A stretch of DNA of 64,000 nt from positions 62,001-126,000 of the forward strand of contig NZ_PGSG01000104.1 in NCBI RefSeq assembly GCF_002843305.1, read 5' to 3'. The notes beneath the pieces are model-generated. The model was not told where the DNA came from. It did no database searches and worked only from the letters and a program-made list of their open reading frames with translations. The translations under genes were made by a program, and so were the position numbers. Below are positions 1-7,770 of the stretch, piece by piece (the first letter of the stretch is position 1; each line of letters begins with the position of its first letter). This DNA comes from Streptomyces barkulensis. Lineage in GTDB: Bacteria; Actinomycetota; Actinomycetes; Streptomycetales; Streptomycetaceae.

Positions 1-801
1 CAGGGCGCGGACGACACCAGTCCGCCCGAGCGGACCGGGCTGGAGCGGCGGATCGGCCGCGAGTGCGCCCGTGTCCTGGCGACCTGCGCCGACGAGGTGT
101 TCGAGCTGGCCGCGATGGGCGTGCCGCCGGAGCGGACGTCGGTGGTGCCCTGCGGTGTGGACACCCTGGAGTTCAGCCCGGGGGACCCGGCCGGGCGCGG
201 CGCCCGGCGCGACGGCCCGCACCGGCTGCTGGCGATCGGCCGCCTGGTGCCGCGCAAGGGCTTCGACCAGGCGATCACGGCGCTGGCCGGGATCCCCGGC
301 GCGGAGCTGCTGATCGCCGGCGGCCCCGAACCCGCGCTGCTGGAGACCGACCCCGAGGCGGTGCGGCTGCGGCGGCTGGCCGGGGAGCTGGGGGTGGCGG
401 ACCGGGTGCGGCTGCTGGGCGCGGTGCCGCACGAGCGGATGCCCGAGCTGATCCGCGGCGCCGACCTGGTGCTGTCCACGCCGCGCTACGAGCCGTTCGG
501 CATCGTCCCGCTGGAGGCCATGGCCTGCGGGGTGCCGATCGTGGCCACCGGCGTCGGCGGCCATCTGGACTCGGTCGCCGACCGGGTCACCGGGCGGCTG
601 GTGCCGCCGGACGACCCCGGCGCGCTCGCCCGCGCCGTCAACGAACTGACCGGCTCCCCCGAGCTGCTGCGCCGCTACGGCGAGGCCGGTCGTGAGCGCG
701 CCCTGGCCCGCTTCTCCTGGGAGCGGGTGGCCGAAGGCGCCGAGCAGGTGTACGCCCAGGTGGTCGCGCGCCACCGCGTTCCGACGGGGGCGATTCGATG
801 A
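1..801 (+). CDS. Glycosyltransferase family 4, 5'-truncated by window edge
   Basis: The reading frame is open from base 1, so the N-terminal domain of this GT-B glycosyltransferase lies outside the window. The visible 266 codons hold the C-terminal Rossmann domain: RLVPRKGFDQAI in the donor domain and an EPFGIVPLE box, which is the E-x7-E nucleotide-sugar binding motif, followed by the usual GVPIVAT segment. It probably transfers a sugar from a nucleotide donor to a lipid-linked or surface glycan on the cytoplasmic face. Its stop overlaps the next start as ATGA, so it is the upstream member of the coupled heptose operon. Donor and acceptor cannot be read from sequence. Confidence 0.93.
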   Translation, partial: QGADDTSPPERTGLERRIGRECARVLATCADEVFELAAMGVPPERTSVVPCGVDTLEFSPGDPAGRGARRDGPHRLLAIGRLVPRKGFDQAITALAGIPGAELLIAGGPEPALLETDPEAVRLRRLAGELGVADRVRLLGAVPHERMPELIRGADLVLSTPRYEPFGIVPLEAMACGVPIVATGVGGHLDSVADRVTGRLVPPDDPGALARAVNELTGSPELLRRYGEAGRERALARFSWERVAEGAEQVYAQVVARHRVPTGAIR

Positions 802-1520
802 CGACACCCAGGACCACCACGAAGAACGGCTCCAAGTCCGCCGCCGGGAACGGCGCGAAGGTACGCCGCGTCCGGGCGGCACCGGCACCGGCACCGGCTC
901 CGGCCCCCGCCCCGGCGACGGGGCCGGTCGCCGGCCACTGCGACGAGCTGCTGGACGCGCTGGCGCCCTTCCGCGATCAGGCCGGCACCGCCCAGAGCTG
1001 GGGTGAGCGCCTGGCGCGGGTGCTGGCGGGCGGCGGGCGGCTGCTCGCGGCCGGGAACGGCGGCAGCGCCGCCCAGGCCCAGCATCTGACGGCCGAGCTG
1101 GTGGGCCGCTACCGCGACGACCGCCCGCCCTTCTCCGCCATCGCCCTGCACGCCGACACCTCCTCCACCACCGCGATCGCCAACGACTACGGCGTGGACG
1201 AGGTGTTCGCCCGGCAGGTGCGCGCGCACGGGCGCGAGGGCGATGTGCTGATGCTGCTGTCGACCAGCGGCGCCAGCGCCAACCTGCTGTCGGCCGCCGA
1301 GGCCGGGCGCGGGGCGGGGATGTCGGTGTGGGCGCTGACCGGGCCCGCGCCCAATCCGCTGGCCGCGGGCAGCGACGAGTCGCTGTGCGTACGGGCGGGC
1401 TCCACCGCGACGGTGCAGGAACTCCACCTGGTGACGGTGCACATGGTGTGCGCCGCGTTCGACGCCGCCCTGGAGGGCGTCCCGGAAGAGGGGAGCGCGG
1501 ACGATGCCGCCGACGCCTGA
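798..1520 (+). CDS. gmhA: Phosphoheptose isomerase, SIS domain
   Basis: A 240-residue SIS-domain protein that should convert sedoheptulose 7-phosphate to D-glycero-D-manno-heptose 7-phosphate, the first step of ADP-heptose synthesis. Family marks are AAGNGGSAAQAQHL near residues 82-95, STSGAS in the phosphate-binding loop near 154, and QELHLVTVH near 206-214, which carries the catalytic Glu/His region of GmhA. Residues 1-50 are a basic, Ala/Pro-repeat extension (APAPAPA) absent from enteric GmhA. The ATG overlaps the preceding stop (ATGA), and the 3' end overlaps the hldE start by 17 nt, which indicates translational coupling. Confidence 0.93.
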   Translation: MTTPRTTTKNGSKSAAGNGAKVRRVRAAPAPAPAPAPAPATGPVAGHCDELLDALAPFRDQAGTAQSWGERLARVLAGGGRLLAAGNGGSAAQAQHLTAELVGRYRDDRPPFSAIALHADTSSTTAIANDYGVDEVFARQVRAHGREGDVLMLLSTSGASANLLSAAEAGRGAGMSVWALTGPAPNPLAAGSDESLCVRAGSTATVQELHLVTVHMVCAAFDAALEGVPEEGSADDAADA

Positions 1521-3219
1521 TCCCACGCCCGATCCCACGCCCGATCCGATGTCCGATCCGATGTCCGATCCGATGTCCGGCCCGCTGCCCGGTTCGCTGT
1601 ACGGCCCGGCGCCCGGTGCCTTCGACGCGCCGGGCGGCGCCGCCGCACCGCTGGTCGTGGTCGGCGACGCCCTGCTCGACCGCGATCTGGTCGGCCGCGC
1701 GGACCGTCTGGCCCCGGACGCGCCGGTACCGGTCCTGGAGGACTGCGAGGAGCGGCTGCGTCCGGGCGGCGCCGCCCTGGCCGCCTATGTGGCGGCGCTC
1801 GGCGGCCGCCCGGTCACCCTGGTGACCGCGCTGGGGGAGGATCCGGCGAGCGCGCGGCTGCGCGAACTGCTGGCTCCCTGGGTGTCGGTGGCCGCCCTGC
1901 CCCTGGACGGCGCCCTGTCGGAGAAGACCAGGGTGCTGGCCGGTGGCCGCCCGGTGGTCCGGATGGACCGGGGCGACGGCCGGGCCCTCTTCGGCGGGGG
2001 TCCCGGCGGGGGCGGGACCGTGCCCGGGGAGGTCCGCGAGGCGATCGCCTCGGCCCCGGCCCTGCTGGTCTCCGACTACGGCCGGGGCACCGCTGACGCC
2101 GTACGCGGGCTGCTGGCGGAGCGGGCCGCCCGGGTGCCCCTGGTGTGGGATCCGCATCCGCGCGGCCGCGAGCCGGTCCCGGGCGCCCGTCTGGTGACCC
2201 CGACGGCGGCGGAGGCCCGGCTGTTCGCCGGGCGGCTGGAGGGCGGTCCCGGCGTCCCCGGCGGGTCGTCCGGCCCGGCGGCCGGCGCGGATCCGGCGAG
2301 GGCCCCCGGGGTCTCCAAGCCCCCGAAGCCCCCGAAGACAGCGCGGCCGGCGCGGGCGGCGGGGGCGGCGCGGGCGGCGGGGCCGTCCGGCGAGCCGGAG
2401 AGCCTGCACACGGCGGCCCGCCACGCCCGGGCGCTGGCCGAGGCCTGGGGCGCGGCCTCGGTGGCCATCACCCTGGGCGACCGCGGCGCGCTGCTGTCCT
2501 ACGGCGACCACCCTCTGCTGGTGCCCGCGCCCGCGCGGCACAGCGGCGACTCCTGCGGCGCCGGCGACCAGTTCGCGGCCGCCGCGGCCGGGCTGCTGGC
2601 CGACGGCGCGCTGCCGGAGACCGCCGTACGCGGCGCGGTGGCGGCCGCCACCGGCTATGTGGCGGCCGGGGGCGCGGCGGCGCTGGCCTTCCCCGACCGG
2701 GCCGCGCCCCGGCCCCCCTCGGCCGCCCGCGGCGAGGACGCGGAGCACCTGGTGGCCCGGGTCCGGGCGGCGGGCGGCACGGTGGTGGCCACCGGCGGCT
2801 GCTTCGACCTGCTGCACGCGGGCCATGTCGGGCTGCTCCAGGCGGCCCGCCGCACCGGCGACTGCCTGGTGGTCTGCCTGAACTCGGACGCCTCGGTGCG
2901 CCGCCGCAAGGGACCGGGCCGGCCCATCAACCCGCTGGCCGACCGCGTCCGGGTGCTGCGCGCCCTGGAGTGCGTGGACGCGGTGGCGGTCTTCGACGAG
3001 GACACCCCCGAGGAACTGCTGGAGCGGCTGCGCCCGGACGTGTGGGTCAAGGGCGGCGACTACGCGCTGGCCGAGCTGCCCGAGGCCGCGCTGGTGGAGG
3101 GCTGGGGCGGGCAGGCGGTGCTGCTGCCGTACCTCGACGGCCGCTCCAGCAGCCGTATCGCCGAGCGTGCGGCGGTGTCCGTGTCCCGGAGCTCCGTGTC
3201 CCGGAACGGGGCGCGGTGA
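1504..3219 (+). CDS. hldE: Bifunctional heptose-phosphate kinase / nucleotidyltransferase (HldE-like)
   Basis: A 571-aa two-domain enzyme expected to phosphorylate heptose 7-phosphate at C1 and then activate heptose 1-phosphate with ATP. Residues about 45-410 are a PfkB/ribokinase domain with the DSCGAGDQFAA anion-hole/catalytic motif. Residues about 425-565 are a cytidylyltransferase-fold domain with GGCFDLLHAGHVG (HxGH) and WVKGGDYA. The first 40 residues are a repetitive PTPDPMSDP tail, and a Lys/Pro/Ala-rich linker interrupts the kinase near residues 255-300; both are unusual. The start has a GAGGGGAG Shine-Dalgarno. Its stop overlaps the GT9 GTG start. The product could be a differently activated heptose; ADP is inferred from family. 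Confidence 0.9.
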   Translation: MPPTPDPTPDPTPDPMSDPMSDPMSGPLPGSLYGPAPGAFDAPGGAAAPLVVVGDALLDRDLVGRADRLAPDAPVPVLEDCEERLRPGGAALAAYVAALGGRPVTLVTALGEDPASARLRELLAPWVSVAALPLDGALSEKTRVLAGGRPVVRMDRGDGRALFGGGPGGGGTVPGEVREAIASAPALLVSDYGRGTADAVRGLLAERAARVPLVWDPHPRGREPVPGARLVTPTAAEARLFAGRLEGGPGVPGGSSGPAAGADPARAPGVSKPPKPPKTARPARAAGAARAAGPSGEPESLHTAARHARALAEAWGAASVAITLGDRGALLSYGDHPLLVPAPARHSGDSCGAGDQFAAAAAGLLADGALPETAVRGAVAAATGYVAAGGAAALAFPDRAAPRPPSAARGEDAEHLVARVRAAGGTVVATGGCFDLLHAGHVGLLQAARRTGDCLVVCLNSDASVRRRKGPGRPINPLADRVRVLRALECVDAVAVFDEDTPEELLERLRPDVWVKGGDYALAELPEAALVEGWGGQAVLLPYLDGRSSSRIAERAAVSVSRSSVSRNGAR

Positions 3220-4232
3220 ACGCGGTGAACGGTCCGGAACGGGAGGCCGCGGGCGCCCGGCCGGCGATCCCCGTGAACGGTTCCGCGGGCGCCCCCCACC
3301 GGCCCCGGCTGCTGGTGCTGCGCGCGCTGGGCCTGGGCGACCTGCTGGCCGGGGTGCCCGCGCTGCGGGCGCTGCGCCGGGCGTTCCCCGGCCATGAGAC
3401 CGTACTCGCCACGCCGGCGGAGCTGGCCCCCCTCGTCCGCGCGAGCGGCGCGGTGGACACCTTGCTGCCCGCCTCCGCGCCGGGCCGCGCCGTACCCGAG
3501 ATCACCGGGTGGCACGGGCCGCCGCCGCAGGTGGCCGTCGATCTGCACGGCAAAGGGCCGCAGAGCATGCGGGCGCTGGCGGCGCTGAGCCCCGGCCGTC
3601 TGCTGGCCTTCGCCGCCGACGACGGCCCGCGGTGGTACGCCGGGGAGCACGAACGCGACCGCTGGTGCCGCCTGCTGGCCTGGTACGGCATCCCGGCCGA
3701 CCCCGCCGACCTCCGTCTGCCGCCGCCCGCCGCGGCCTGCCCCGCCCCGGGCGCGGTGCTGCTCCACCCCGGCGCGGGCTCCTTGGCCCGCCGCTGGCCC
3801 GTCGAGCGGTACGCGGCCGTGGCCGCCGGACTGCGGAGGGCCGGGCACCGGGTGGTGGTCACCGGCGGCGCCCACGAGTACGACCTGCTGGCGCGGCTGG
3901 CCAAGTCGGCCGGCCTGCCCGACGCCGACGTCCACGGCGAGCCGCCGCTGGAGCGGCTGTCGGCGCTGGTCGCGGGCGCCTCGGCCGTGGTGAGCGGCGA
4001 CACCGGTGTGGCCCATCTGGCGGTGGCCCACGGGACTCCGTCGGTGACCCTGTTCGGGCCGGTGCCGCCCGCGCTGTGGGGCCCGCCGCCGCTGGAGCGC
4101 CACCGGGTGCTGTGGCACCCGGGCCCGCCCGGCGACCCCCACGGCCACCGCCCCGATCCCCTGCTGCTGCGCATCCGGCCGGAGGAGGTTCTGGAGGCGC
4201 TGTCCCTGCTGCCGGAGGTGCGTACCGGTTGA
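3216..4232 (+). CDS. Glycosyltransferase family 9 (heptosyltransferase-like)
   Basis: A 338-aa GT-B protein of the heptosyltransferase family. The N-terminal domain begins RLLVLRALGLGDLLAG, typical of ADP-heptose:acceptor transferases. The C-terminal domain has HPGAGSLARRWP, VTGGAHEYDL and SGDTGVAHLAVAHGTPSVTLFGP, the family donor-binding signatures. The GTG start overlaps the hldE stop (GTGA), placing it directly in the heptose pathway. In Gram-negatives these enzymes build the lipopolysaccharide core; here the acceptor must be another surface glycan or glycolipid. An upstream in-frame extension exists but lies antiparallel to hldE codon structure and was not used. Confidence 0.9.
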   Translation: MNAVNGPEREAAGARPAIPVNGSAGAPHRPRLLVLRALGLGDLLAGVPALRALRRAFPGHETVLATPAELAPLVRASGAVDTLLPASAPGRAVPEITGWHGPPPQVAVDLHGKGPQSMRALAALSPGRLLAFAADDGPRWYAGEHERDRWCRLLAWYGIPADPADLRLPPPAAACPAPGAVLLHPGAGSLARRWPVERYAAVAAGLRRAGHRVVVTGGAHEYDLLARLAKSAGLPDADVHGEPPLERLSALVAGASAVVSGDTGVAHLAVAHGTPSVTLFGPVPPALWGPPPLERHRVLWHPGPPGDPHGHRPDPLLLRIRPEEVLEALSLLPEVRTG

Positions 4233-5101
4233 ACGGCTCGCCGACAGGCGTGGTCATCGCCACCCGCGACCGCGCCGACAGCCTGGCGCGCACACTGCGC
4301 GCGCTGACCTCGCTGCCCGAGCACCCGCCGGTGCTGGTGGTCGACAACGCCTCGACCGACCACACCCGCACCATGGTCGCGTCCCTCTTCCCCCAGGTGG
4401 CGCTGTTGCCGTTGCCCGAGAACAGGGGGGCGGTCGCCCGCAACCTGGGCGTGGCGGCGATTCAGACCCCGTACGTGGCCTTCAGCGACGACGACTCCTG
4501 GTGGGAGCCCGGAGCGCTGGCCGGGGCCGCCGAACTGCTCGACGCCCATCCGCGGCTGGGGCTGATCGCCGCCCGTACCCTGGTGGGCCCCGGGGAGGAC
4601 CCCGACCCCCTGAACGACCTGCTGGCCGGCTCCCCGCTGGGCGCGGCCCGGGATCTGCCGGGCCCGCAGGTGCTGGGTTTCCTGGGGTGCGCCTCGGTGG
4701 TGCGGCGGTCGGCGTTCCTGGACGCCGGGGGTTTCCACCCGCTGCTGTTCTTCGGCGCCGAGGAGACCCTGCTCGCCTACGATCTGGCCGCCCGGGGGTG
4801 GGGGGTCGCGCACTGCCCCGAGGTCGTCGCCCACCACCATCCGGACCCCTCGCCGCGCTCCGGGCGCGGCTCCCGGGTGCTGCGCAACGAACTGCTCACC
4901 ACCTGGCTGCGCCGGCCGCTGCCGCTGGCCGCGCGCCGCACCGGTGCGCTGGCCGCGCGGGCCCGCCGCGATCCGGAGGCCCGCCGCGCCCTGCTCGGCG
5001 CGCTGGCCCGGCTGCCGTCGGCGGTGCGCGCCCGCAGGCCCCTGCCGCCGTACACCGAGGAAGCCGTACGCCGTGTGGAAGGACAGCTCCGTGGCCCCTG
5101 A
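4229..5101 (+). CDS. Glycosyltransferase family 2 (first of a tandem pair)
   Basis: A GT-A glycosyltransferase of about 290 aa. VVIATRDRADSLARTLRAL and VLVVDNASTDHT form the nucleotide-binding half, and FSDDDSWWEP holds the metal-binding DDD box. GAEETLLAYDLAARGW is the ED-type catalytic region. The TTG at 4229 overlaps the GT9 stop (TTGA) and is preferred; a GTG at 4250 is an alternative start. It sits inside the heptose operon and is a paralogue of the next gene. Acceptor and donor are unknown. Confidence 0.88.
   Translation: MNGSPTGVVIATRDRADSLARTLRALTSLPEHPPVLVVDNASTDHTRTMVASLFPQVALLPLPENRGAVARNLGVAAIQTPYVAFSDDDSWWEPGALAGAAELLDAHPRLGLIAARTLVGPGEDPDPLNDLLAGSPLGAARDLPGPQVLGFLGCASVVRRSAFLDAGGFHPLLFFGAEETLLAYDLAARGWGVAHCPEVVAHHHPDPSPRSGRGSRVLRNELLTTWLRRPLPLAARRTGALAARARRDPEARRALLGALARLPSAVRARRPLPPYTEEAVRRVEGQLRGP
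4469..4547 (+). repeat. 79-nt near-identical segment shared by the two GT2 genes, copy 1
   Basis: Bases 4469-4547 match 5370-5448 at 77 of 79 positions by eye, while flanking parts of the two genes are much more diverged. The block encodes the catalytic DDDSWWEP region. The pattern fits local gene conversion after tandem duplication. Confidence 0.8.
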
Positions 5102-6026
5102 GCACTCCGAAACCGCCGAAGCCGGCGGGGAGACCGGCTCCCGGGTCTCGGTCGTGGTGATCACCCACAACCGCCGCGAGGAACTGCTGCGCACCCTGGG
5201 ACGGCTGGCCGAACTGCCCGAGCGCCCGCCGGTGTTCGTCGTCGACAACGCCTCGCAGGACGGCACCGCCGAGACCGTCGCGCGCGTCCATCCGTGGGTG
5301 CGGCTGCTGCGGGCGGAGCGGAATCTGGGGGCGGTGGGGCGCAATGTGGCGGTGGAGCGCGTGACCACGCCGTACGTGGCCTTCTGCGACGACGACTCCT
5401 GGTGGGAGCCCGGAGCGCTGGCCGGGGCCGCCGAGCTGCTCGACGCCCGCCCCCGCCTGGCGGCGGTCACCGCGCGCATCGTGGTGGAGCCCGGCGGGGC
5501 CGAGGACCCGATCGTCGCCGAACTGCGCGACTCGCCCGTCCCCGGCCCCGGGTGGCTGCCCGGTCCGGCCCTGGGCTCGTTCCTGGCCGCGGCCACGGTG
5601 CTGCGTACCGACGCCTTCCGGGAGGCGGGTGGTTTCTCGCCCCGGCTGTGGCTGGGCGGCGAGGAGGAACTGCTGGCCACCGATCTGATGGTGCGCGGCT
5701 GGTGGCTCGCCTACGCCGGGGAGCTGACGGTCCACCACGCGCCCTCGGCGGCGCGGGACGCCACCGCGCGCCGGGAGGACGGGCTGCGCAACACGCTGTG
5801 GTTCGGCTGGCTGCGCCGCCCGCTGCCCGCGGCGCTGCGCCGCACCTGGCGTCTGGCGCGCACGGTGCCGCGCGACGCGGTGTCGGCGCGGGCCTTCGGC
5901 CGGGCACTGGCCGGGCTGCCGTGGGTGCTGCGCGAGCGCCGGGCGGTGCCGCGGGAGGTCGAGGAGCGGCTGCGGCTGCTGGAGGAGGAGCAGCGCCGCT
6001 CCGCCGCCCGCCGCTACGTCGGCTGA
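5091..6026 (+). CDS. Glycosyltransferase family 2 (second of a tandem pair)
   Basis: A 311-aa GT-A transferase closely related to the preceding gene: VSVVVITHNRREELLRTL, VFVVDNASQDGT, FCDDDSWWEP and GEEELLATDLMVRGWW. The GTG at 5091 is chosen because a GGAAGGA Shine-Dalgarno lies 7 nt upstream, inside the previous gene. The two genes overlap by 11 nt. It is the last gene of the heptose operon; a convergent chaB-like gene follows. The 79 nt around the DDD box match the neighbour with only two differences, which points to recent gene conversion or duplication. Confidence 0.88.
   Translation: MAPEHSETAEAGGETGSRVSVVVITHNRREELLRTLGRLAELPERPPVFVVDNASQDGTAETVARVHPWVRLLRAERNLGAVGRNVAVERVTTPYVAFCDDDSWWEPGALAGAAELLDARPRLAAVTARIVVEPGGAEDPIVAELRDSPVPGPGWLPGPALGSFLAAATVLRTDAFREAGGFSPRLWLGGEEELLATDLMVRGWWLAYAGELTVHHAPSAARDATARREDGLRNTLWFGWLRRPLPAALRRTWRLARTVPRDAVSARAFGRALAGLPWVLRERRAVPREVEERLRLLEEEQRRSAARRYVG
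5370..5448 (+). repeat. 79-nt near-identical segment shared by the two GT2 genes, copy 2
   Basis: Partner of 4469-4547, in the same orientation and same codon phase. The only differences seen are AGC versus TGC (Ser/Cys before the DDD box) and GAA versus GAG. Confidence 0.8.
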
Positions 6027-6050
6027 GACGGGCGGCCTCGCTGCGGCGCG

Positions 6051-6452
6051 CTAGGAGCGTGCCTCGCGGGTCTTCGAGCGGTTGGCCTTGCGGATGGCCC
6101 GTAGCAGCTCGTCCTTGTTCATCCGGGAGCGTCCGCCTATGTCCAGTCGCTGCGCGACGGAGTACAGGTGCTCCTTGCTGGCGTTCTCGTCGACGCCCTC
6201 GCCGCTGCGTCCGCCCCTGCCGCGCGGGCGGGCGGCCCGCTCGTCGGAGGGCCCCTTGCGGCCGCCCTCCTTGCGCTCCCAGTGGTCGCCCACCTTCTCG
6301 AACTTGTGCTTCAGGGCGCTGTAGGCGGTCTGGTGCGCGCGCCGGCCCTCTCCGTACTCCTCCACGGCGGAGTCGTGGGCCTTGATCCAGGTGCGCTGTG
6401 CCTCCTGGGGGGAGCGCTCCAGGGTCGACGGAAGCTCCTTCCGTGCGGGCAC
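6051..6452 (-). CDS. ChaB family protein with C-terminal Rho-N/SAP-like domain
   Basis: A 133-aa protein. Residues about 1-62 are a ChaB domain (LPSTLERSPQEAQRTWIKAHDSAVEEY), a small helical fold first named from an enteric cation-transport locus. A basic Arg/Gly linker follows. Residues about 96-130 resemble the Rho N-terminal/SAP fold (SKEHLYSVAQRLDIGGRSRMNKDELLRAI), which suggests nucleic-acid binding. The GTG at 6452 is chosen for its GGAGGTGAGG Shine-Dalgarno; the longer frame upstream is non-coding in character. It is divergent from the DUF2267 gene. The molecular role is not known. Confidence 0.85.
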   Translation of the reverse strand: MPARKELPSTLERSPQEAQRTWIKAHDSAVEEYGEGRRAHQTAYSALKHKFEKVGDHWERKEGGRKGPSDERAARPRGRGGRSGEGVDENASKEHLYSVAQRLDIGGRSRMNKDELLRAIRKANRSKTREARS

Positions 6453-6627
6453 GTTCCTCACCTCCGATCGGTCGGGTCCGTTACGGGTTCCCGGCCGACG
6501 GTCACGGAAACGGCAGGTGTCGATGCGCACCGGCAGGGTCACCCGCATCCGAGGGGCCCCGGCCGGCCCCCTTGCGAGATCCCGACCGGACGCACCGGAC
6601 GCCCGGACGCAGAGAGGAGTGCCGACC

Positions 6628-7059
6628 ATGCGGTACGAGGAGCTCACCGGCCAGGTGCAGGCGCACGCGGACCTGCCGGACCGGCAGACGGCCGAGCGGG
6701 CCCTGCGGGCCACGCTGGAGACGCTGGCGGAGCGGATACCGGACGGCGTGGCCGATCATCTGGCCGCCCAGCTGCCCGGCGAGGCGGCGGAGTCGCTGCG
6801 CCGGGTGGTGGCCGGGCACGAGACCTCGCCGCAGCGGCGGGCCGACGCCCGCACCCACGGCGAGCCGTTCGACCTGATCACCTTCGCCGGGCGGGTGGCC
6901 TGGCGGTCCCGCGCGACGGAGGACACCGCGGTGCGGGAGGCCACGGCGGTGCTGGAGGTGCTGGACGCGGCGGTCTCGCCCGAGCTGATGCTCAAGGTGG
7001 GCCACGTTCTGCCGCCGGACATCCGCGAACTGCTGCCGTCCACCCGCGCCGGGGAGTGA
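6628..7059 (+). CDS. DUF2267 family protein
   Basis: A 143-aa acidic helical protein. It begins MRYEELTGQVQAHADLPDRQTAERALRATL and has the internal helical-repeat organisation of DUF2267 proteins (AERIPDGVADHLAAQLP, then DTAVREATAVLEVLDAAV). The ATG has a GAGAGGAG Shine-Dalgarno 8 nt upstream. The function is unknown; relatives are common in actinobacteria and often lie near stress genes. It is convergent with the next gene and separated from it by two hairpins. Confidence 0.85.
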   Translation: MRYEELTGQVQAHADLPDRQTAERALRATLETLAERIPDGVADHLAAQLPGEAAESLRRVVAGHETSPQRRADARTHGEPFDLITFAGRVAWRSRATEDTAVREATAVLEVLDAAVSPELMLKVGHVLPPDIRELLPSTRAGE

Positions 7060-7064
7060 CGGCC

Positions 7065-7112
7065 CCTGTCCGTGTCCGGCCGCCCTCCGGAGGGCGGCCG
7101 GACACGGACAGG
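7065..7112. terminator. Perfect 48-bp palindrome, bidirectional terminator
   Basis: Two 24-base arms (7065-7088 and 7089-7112) are exact reverse complements with no spacer. The element starts 6 nt after the DUF2267 stop and lies between convergent genes. An intrinsic terminator without a U-tract, as is usual in Streptomyces, is the simplest reading. Confidence 0.8.
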
Positions 7113-7173
7113 ACGGGCCCGGACGGCACTGGCACTGGCACTGGCACTGGCACCGACAGCACGGGCACGGACA

Positions 7174-7209
7174 GGGCCCCCGGGAGCGGGGACATGCTCC
7201 CGGGGGCCC
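7174..7209 (-). terminator. Hairpin terminator downstream of the 7227-7577 gene
   Basis: The 14-bp arms 7174-7187 and 7196-7209 are exact reverse complements with an 8-nt loop. It lies 18 nt past the stop of the minus-strand gene. A run of GGCACT hexamers (about 7128-7152) separates it from the 48-bp palindrome. Confidence 0.78.
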
Positions 7210-7226
7210 CGCCTGCGCGGCGGCCT

Positions 7227-7577
7227 CTACCGGAAGCGGTTGCCCACCGGCTTGGCGCGCTGGTCGGGGGTGCCGTGCGGGGGCGGGTTGTAGGGCTCCG
7301 GCGAGGTCGCCGGGCTGACGGGGGATCCGCCGGGCTCGCCCTGCGGCCCCGAGGGCGGCTCGGCGCCGCCCGGGGAGCGCGGGCTGCCCTCCTCCAGCTG
7401 GTGCGCACGGGCCGTCAGCAGCGCGATCACATGGGTTCGGCCGGCGTGTTCGCGCTCGTAGTGGAGCAGCCGCTCCAGGTCGTCGTGCGACAGGGCCCGG
7501 ATCCGGTGCTCCAGCTCGCCCGCGGAGAGGTGATCGTAGTCGGGGAACGGGAGTTCGTCGTGATCGGTGGTACTCAT
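7227..7577 (-). CDS. Conserved actinobacterial protein of unknown function
   Basis: A 116-aa protein. The N-terminal 65 residues (LPFPDYDHLSAGELEHRI, LERLLHYEREHAGRTHVIALL) look like a conserved two- to three-helix domain seen in many actinobacteria. The C-terminal half is a disordered Pro/Gly/Ser-rich tail. No signal peptide or membrane segment is visible. I do not recognise a function. The start MSTTDHDELPF is the only good ATG; the gene is monocistronic between terminators and the next promoter region. Confidence 0.75.
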   Translation of the reverse strand: MSTTDHDELPFPDYDHLSAGELEHRIRALSHDDLERLLHYEREHAGRTHVIALLTARAHQLEEGSPRSPGGAEPPSGPQGEPGGSPVSPATSPEPYNPPPHGTPDQRAKPVGNRFR

Positions 7578-7675
7578 CCATCCCGGGTGTCCGGGCCGGG
7601 GGTCTCGAAAACCCGGCGGCCGCCACGATTATCCCGACGGAGGAACCGGGGCAAGCTATACGTAGCGACCCGGTG

Positions 7676-7695
7676 CCGGAACGTCGGCGTTCCGG
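7676..7695. promoter_or_regulatory. Small hairpin in the 5' region of the methyltransferase/c-di-GMP operon
   Basis: CCGGAACG (7676-7683) pairs with CGTTCCGG (7688-7695) across a TCGG loop, about 75 nt upstream of the 7771 start. It could be a repressor half-site pair or an RNA hairpin; nothing else supports a function. Confidence 0.3.
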
Positions 7696-7770
7696 ATCCG
7701 TGTACCTGTCAGCCTGGGATCAGTAGCCTCAGGAGTCCCTGTCATATTCACCGACCGGTTGGAGAGTTTG

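Noticed and set aside
3047..5680. 877-codon minus-strand open frame over the glycosyltransferase genes
   Set aside because: It is antisense to coupled, well-recognised genes; its product is low-complexity Arg/Ser/Pro, as expected for a high-GC shadow frame.
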